Shown here piece by piece: positions 5,319-7,375 of a DNA stretch of 7,375 nucleotides (its first letter is position 1; each line of letters opens with the position of its first letter). The notes under the pieces were generated by a model. It made no database searches. It was given only the letters and a program-made list of their open reading frames with translations, and was not told the origin of the DNA. The position numbers were made by a program, and so were the translations under genes. This stretch comes from an uncultured Burkholderiaceae bacterium (lineage in GTDB: Bacteria; Pseudomonadota; Gammaproteobacteria; Burkholderiales; Burkholderiaceae_C): positions 1-7,375 of the forward strand of contig CALIDR010000158.1 of the NCBI GenBank assembly GCA_938022295.1, written 5' to 3'.

Positions 5319-6490
5319 CGACGATGACGACGAGGACTTTGATGCGCAGCGCCGTCGCCGCCCTGGCGGCCGCGGGTGCGATGGTGGCGCCGGGCTGGGC
5401 GCAGGTGAACGACCTGCCCGGCGGCCCTGCGGTGAACCAGCTCAACCTGCACGCGCCGGCCACGCGCATCGCCGCCGACATCGCGTGGCTGCACTGGATG
5501 ATGCTGATCATCTGCCTGATCATCTTCGTCGCCGTGTTCGGCGTGATGTTCTATTCGATCCTCAAGCACCGCAAGTCGCTCGGCCACAAGCCGGCGCACT
5601 TCCACGAGAGCGTGAGCGTCGAGATCGCGTGGACGCTGGTGCCGTTCCTGATCGTGATCGGCATGGGCGCGATGGCGACCAGGACGGTGGTCGCGCAGAA
5701 GGACACCAGCAACGCCGACCTGACGATCAAGGTCACCGGCTACCAGTGGAAGTGGGGCTACGACTACCTCAAGGGCGAGGGCGAGGGCATCGGCTTCCTG
5801 TCGACGCTCGACGTCGCGCACCGCGTGGCGTCGGACTCGGGCCGCCCCGAGCCGATGGACGACTACCTGCTGAAGGTCGACAACCCGCTCGTCGTGCCGG
5901 TGGGCAAGAAGGTGCGCATCATCACGACCGCCAACGACGTGATCCACGCCTGGATGGTGCCGGCCTTCGGCGTCAAGCAGGACGCGATCCCCGGCTTCGT
6001 GCGCGACAACTGGTTCCGCGCCGAGAAGACGGGGGACTTCTACGGCCAGTGCGTCGAGCTGTGCGGCAAGGAGCACGCCTACATGCCGATCCACGTCAAG
6101 GTGGTGACGCCGCAGGAATACACCGCCTGGGTCGAAGCGCAGCGCAAGGCGATGCAGGCCGCCGCCGACGACCCGACGAAGACGTGGACGCTGGCCGAGC
6201 TCGTCGCCCGCGGCGAGCAGGTCTACGCCGCCAACTGCGCCGCCTGCCACCGCGCCGACGGCAAGGGCGCCGGCCCGATCAAGGCGCTGGACGGCAGCGC
6301 GATCGTCACCGGCGACCCGGCGGCACAGATCGCGATCCTGCTCAACGGCGCGGCCAACGGGGCGATGCCCGCCTGGCGCCAGCTGTCCGACACCGAGATC
6401 GCCGCCGTCGTCACCTACACCAAGAACGCGTGGAGCAACGCCACCGGCAAGCTCGTGCAGCCTGCCGAGATCGTCGCTGCCCGGAAGTAA
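5303..6490 (+). CDS. coxB: Cytochrome c oxidase subunit II with fused C-terminal cytochrome c domain
   Basis: Subunit II of an aa3-type terminal oxidase. It takes electrons on the periplasmic side and passes them through the CuA centre to CoxA. The 395 residues comprise a signal peptide (1-33, ending PGWAQ), two transmembrane helices (about 61-84 and 108-128), and the aromatic block YQWKWGYDY (147-155) that carries electrons to CuA. The CuA cupredoxin fold has ligands His215, Cys250, Glu252, Cys254, His258 and Met261 (CVELCGKEHAYM). A cytochrome c domain from about 295 has heme motif CAACH (312-316) and probable axial Met355 (ANGAMPAW). All CuA and heme ligands are intact. The fused cytochrome makes the oxidase caa3-like in layout and would feed CuA from within the subunit. 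The gene overlaps the DUF2244 gene upstream, and coxA starts 24 bases downstream with its own ribosome binding site. Confidence 0.96.
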   Translation: MADEVTTMTTRTLMRSAVAALAAAGAMVAPGWAQVNDLPGGPAVNQLNLHAPATRIAADIAWLHWMMLIICLIIFVAVFGVMFYSILKHRKSLGHKPAHFHESVSVEIAWTLVPFLIVIGMGAMATRTVVAQKDTSNADLTIKVTGYQWKWGYDYLKGEGEGIGFLSTLDVAHRVASDSGRPEPMDDYLLKVDNPLVVPVGKKVRIITTANDVIHAWMVPAFGVKQDAIPGFVRDNWFRAEKTGDFYGQCVELCGKEHAYMPIHVKVVTPQEYTAWVEAQRKAMQAAADDPTKTWTLAELVARGEQVYAANCAACHRADGKGAGPIKALDGSAIVTGDPAAQIAILLNGAANGAMPAWRQLSDTEIAAVVTYTKNAWSNATGKLVQPAEIVAARK

Positions 6491-6502
6491 ACCGCACGTC
6501 GC

Positions 6503-6509
6503 AGAGGGA
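6503..6509 (+). promoter_or_regulatory. Ribosome binding site of coxA
   Basis: AGAGGGA lies 5 bases before the ATG at 6515 within the 24-base coxB-coxA spacer. It resembles the coxB site and fixes the coxA start, so the histidine-rich N-terminus belongs to the protein. Confidence 0.7.
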
Positions 6510-6514
6510 ACCCC

Positions 6515-7375
6515 ATGAGCGCAGTCCTCGACCACCCCGCCGGTCACGCCCACGACCACGCCCACGACCACCCGCACGGCTGGCGGCGGTGGCTGTTCGC
6601 GACGAACCACAAGGACATCGGCACGATGTACCTGTTGTTCTCGTTCACGATGCTGATGATCGGCGGCCTGCTCGCGCTGGGCATCCGCGCCGAGCTGTTC
6701 CAGCCCGGACTGCAGTACGTGAACCCGCAGCTGTTCAACCAGCTGACGACGATGCACGGGCTGATCATGGTGTTCGGGGCGATCATGCCGGCCTTCGTCG
6801 GCTTCGCGAACTGGATGATCCCGCTGCAGATCGGCGCGGCCGACATGGCGTTCGCGCGCATGAACAACTTCAGCTTCTGGCTGATGATCCCGGCGGCGAT
6901 CATGCTGGTGGCGTCGTTCTTCATGCCCGGCGGCGCGCCGGCCGCGGGCTGGACGCTGTACGCGCCGCTGACGCTGCAGATGGGCCCGTCGATGGACGCC
7001 GCGATCTTCGCGATGCACATCCTCGGCGCGTCGTCGATCATGGGCTCGATCAACATCATCGTCACGATCCTGAACATGCGCGCGCCGGGCATGACGCTGA
7101 TGAAGATGCCCCTCTTCGCGTGGACGTGGCTGATCACCGCCTACCTGCTGATCGCCGTGATGCCGGTGCTCGCCGGCGCGATCACGATGACGCTCACGGA
7201 CCGCCACTTCGGCACCGCGTTCTTCAACCCCGCGGGCGGCGGCGACCCGGTGATGTACCAGCACATCTTCTGGTTCTTCGGCCACCCCGAGGTCTACATC
7301 ATGATCCTGCCGGCCTTCGGGATCATTAGCCAGATCGTGCCGGTGTTCTCCCGCAAGCCGCTGTTCGGCTACGCC
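6515..7375 (+). CDS. coxA: Cytochrome c oxidase subunit I (3' end beyond window)
   Basis: Catalytic subunit of an aa3-type heme-copper oxidase (also called ctaD). It reduces O2 to water and pumps protons across the inner membrane. The first 287 codons are present, with no stop before the edge. The family core starts at WLFATNHKDIGTMYLLFSF (26-44). His81 in TTMHG is a low-spin heme a ligand. QIGAADMAFARMNNFSFW (105-122) carries Asp110, the entry of the D proton channel. GHPEVY (256-261) holds CuB ligand His257, gating Glu259 and Tyr261, which cross-links to the His; this set marks a type A1 oxidase. The second low-spin heme ligand, the two remaining CuB histidines and the heme a3 ligand lie past the window. 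Residues 7-21 hold seven His, an unusual tail on the cytoplasmic side. The ribosome binding site at 6503-6509 supports the start. Confidence 0.97.
   Translation, partial: MSAVLDHPAGHAHDHAHDHPHGWRRWLFATNHKDIGTMYLLFSFTMLMIGGLLALGIRAELFQPGLQYVNPQLFNQLTTMHGLIMVFGAIMPAFVGFANWMIPLQIGAADMAFARMNNFSFWLMIPAAIMLVASFFMPGGAPAAGWTLYAPLTLQMGPSMDAAIFAMHILGASSIMGSINIIVTILNMRAPGMTLMKMPLFAWTWLITAYLLIAVMPVLAGAITMTLTDRHFGTAFFNPAGGGDPVMYQHIFWFFGHPEVYIMILPAFGIISQIVPVFSRKPLFGYA
6545..6568 (+). repeat. Two exact 12-bp tandem copies encoding His-Ala-His-Asp
   Basis: CACGCCCACGAC occurs at 6545-6556 and again at 6557-6568, in frame, followed by a degenerate third start CACCCGCAC. Each copy encodes His-Ala-His-Asp near the CoxA N-terminus. 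Copy number could change by slippage without breaking the frame. Confidence 0.85.

Noticed and set aside
5015..7285. 756-codon open frame on the minus strand opposite coxB and coxA
   Set aside because: It is rich in Arg, His, Asp and Val with no recognisable domain and mirrors G/C third positions of coxB and coxA. Both plus-strand genes have intact motifs and ribosome binding sites.
5260..7329. 689-codon plus-strand frame overlapping coxB and coxA
   Set aside because: Arg/Asp/Gly-rich shadow in another frame; no domain pattern.
1..7375. CRISPR, tRNA or rRNA genes, insertion sequences, phage or toxin-antitoxin genes
   Set aside because: No direct repeat array, cloverleaf, terminal inverted repeats or transposase-like frame was found on reading. 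Composition is even and all frames are explained by housekeeping genes.

Overview
The window is about 70% G+C by eye, with G/C-ended codons throughout, and reads as a housekeeping stretch of a betaproteobacterial chromosome, most likely order Burkholderiales (Rubrivivax/Leptothrix/Methylibium-like). Three things point there: the rhodanese-grxC-secB-gpsA-trmL order (a relative of the enterobacterial yibN-grxC-secB-gpsA cluster), the neighbouring comF / BioC-like methyltransferase / DUF2244 / coxB-coxA block, and a cytochrome c domain fused to CoxB. The genus assignment is inference.

Layout. Bases 1-1376 (+) hold the 3' part of a membrane-anchored rhodanese-like protein, a glutaredoxin (grxC) and the export chaperone secB. 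A strong terminator-like hairpin with a T7 tract lies just in front of secB. Bases 1424-2455 (+) hold gpsA (glycerol-3-phosphate dehydrogenase), whose 3' end overlaps the convergent trmL by 19 bases. Bases 2437-3653 (-) are a two-gene unit, comF then trmL, with trmL starting at GTG. A short divergent region at 3654-3724 separates comF from a BioC-like methyltransferase gene (3725-4630, +). After a 115-base gap with a possible promoter come a DUF2244 membrane protein gene (4746-5318), coxB (5303-6490, overlapping the DUF2244 gene by 16 bases) and the first 287 codons of coxA/ctaD, which runs off the right edge.

How the genes work together. CoxB (CuA domain plus C-terminal cytochrome c) and CoxA (low-spin heme a and heme a3-CuB subunit) form the core of an aa3-type cytochrome c oxidase with a tethered cytochrome. 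The DUF2244 protein is co-encoded and probably co-translated with them, but its role is unknown. The left half combines thiol redox and sulfur chemistry (rhodanese, glutaredoxin), protein export (SecB), phospholipid precursor supply (GpsA) and tRNA wobble modification (TrmL).

No phage, insertion sequence, CRISPR array, RNA gene or obvious new multi-gene system is visible. The most unusual points are a substitution at a nearly invariant substrate-binding lysine in GpsA, the terminator-like hairpin in the secB leader, a histidine-rich N-terminus on CoxA, and a changed PRPP loop in ComF. No gap between genes exceeds about 125 bases.
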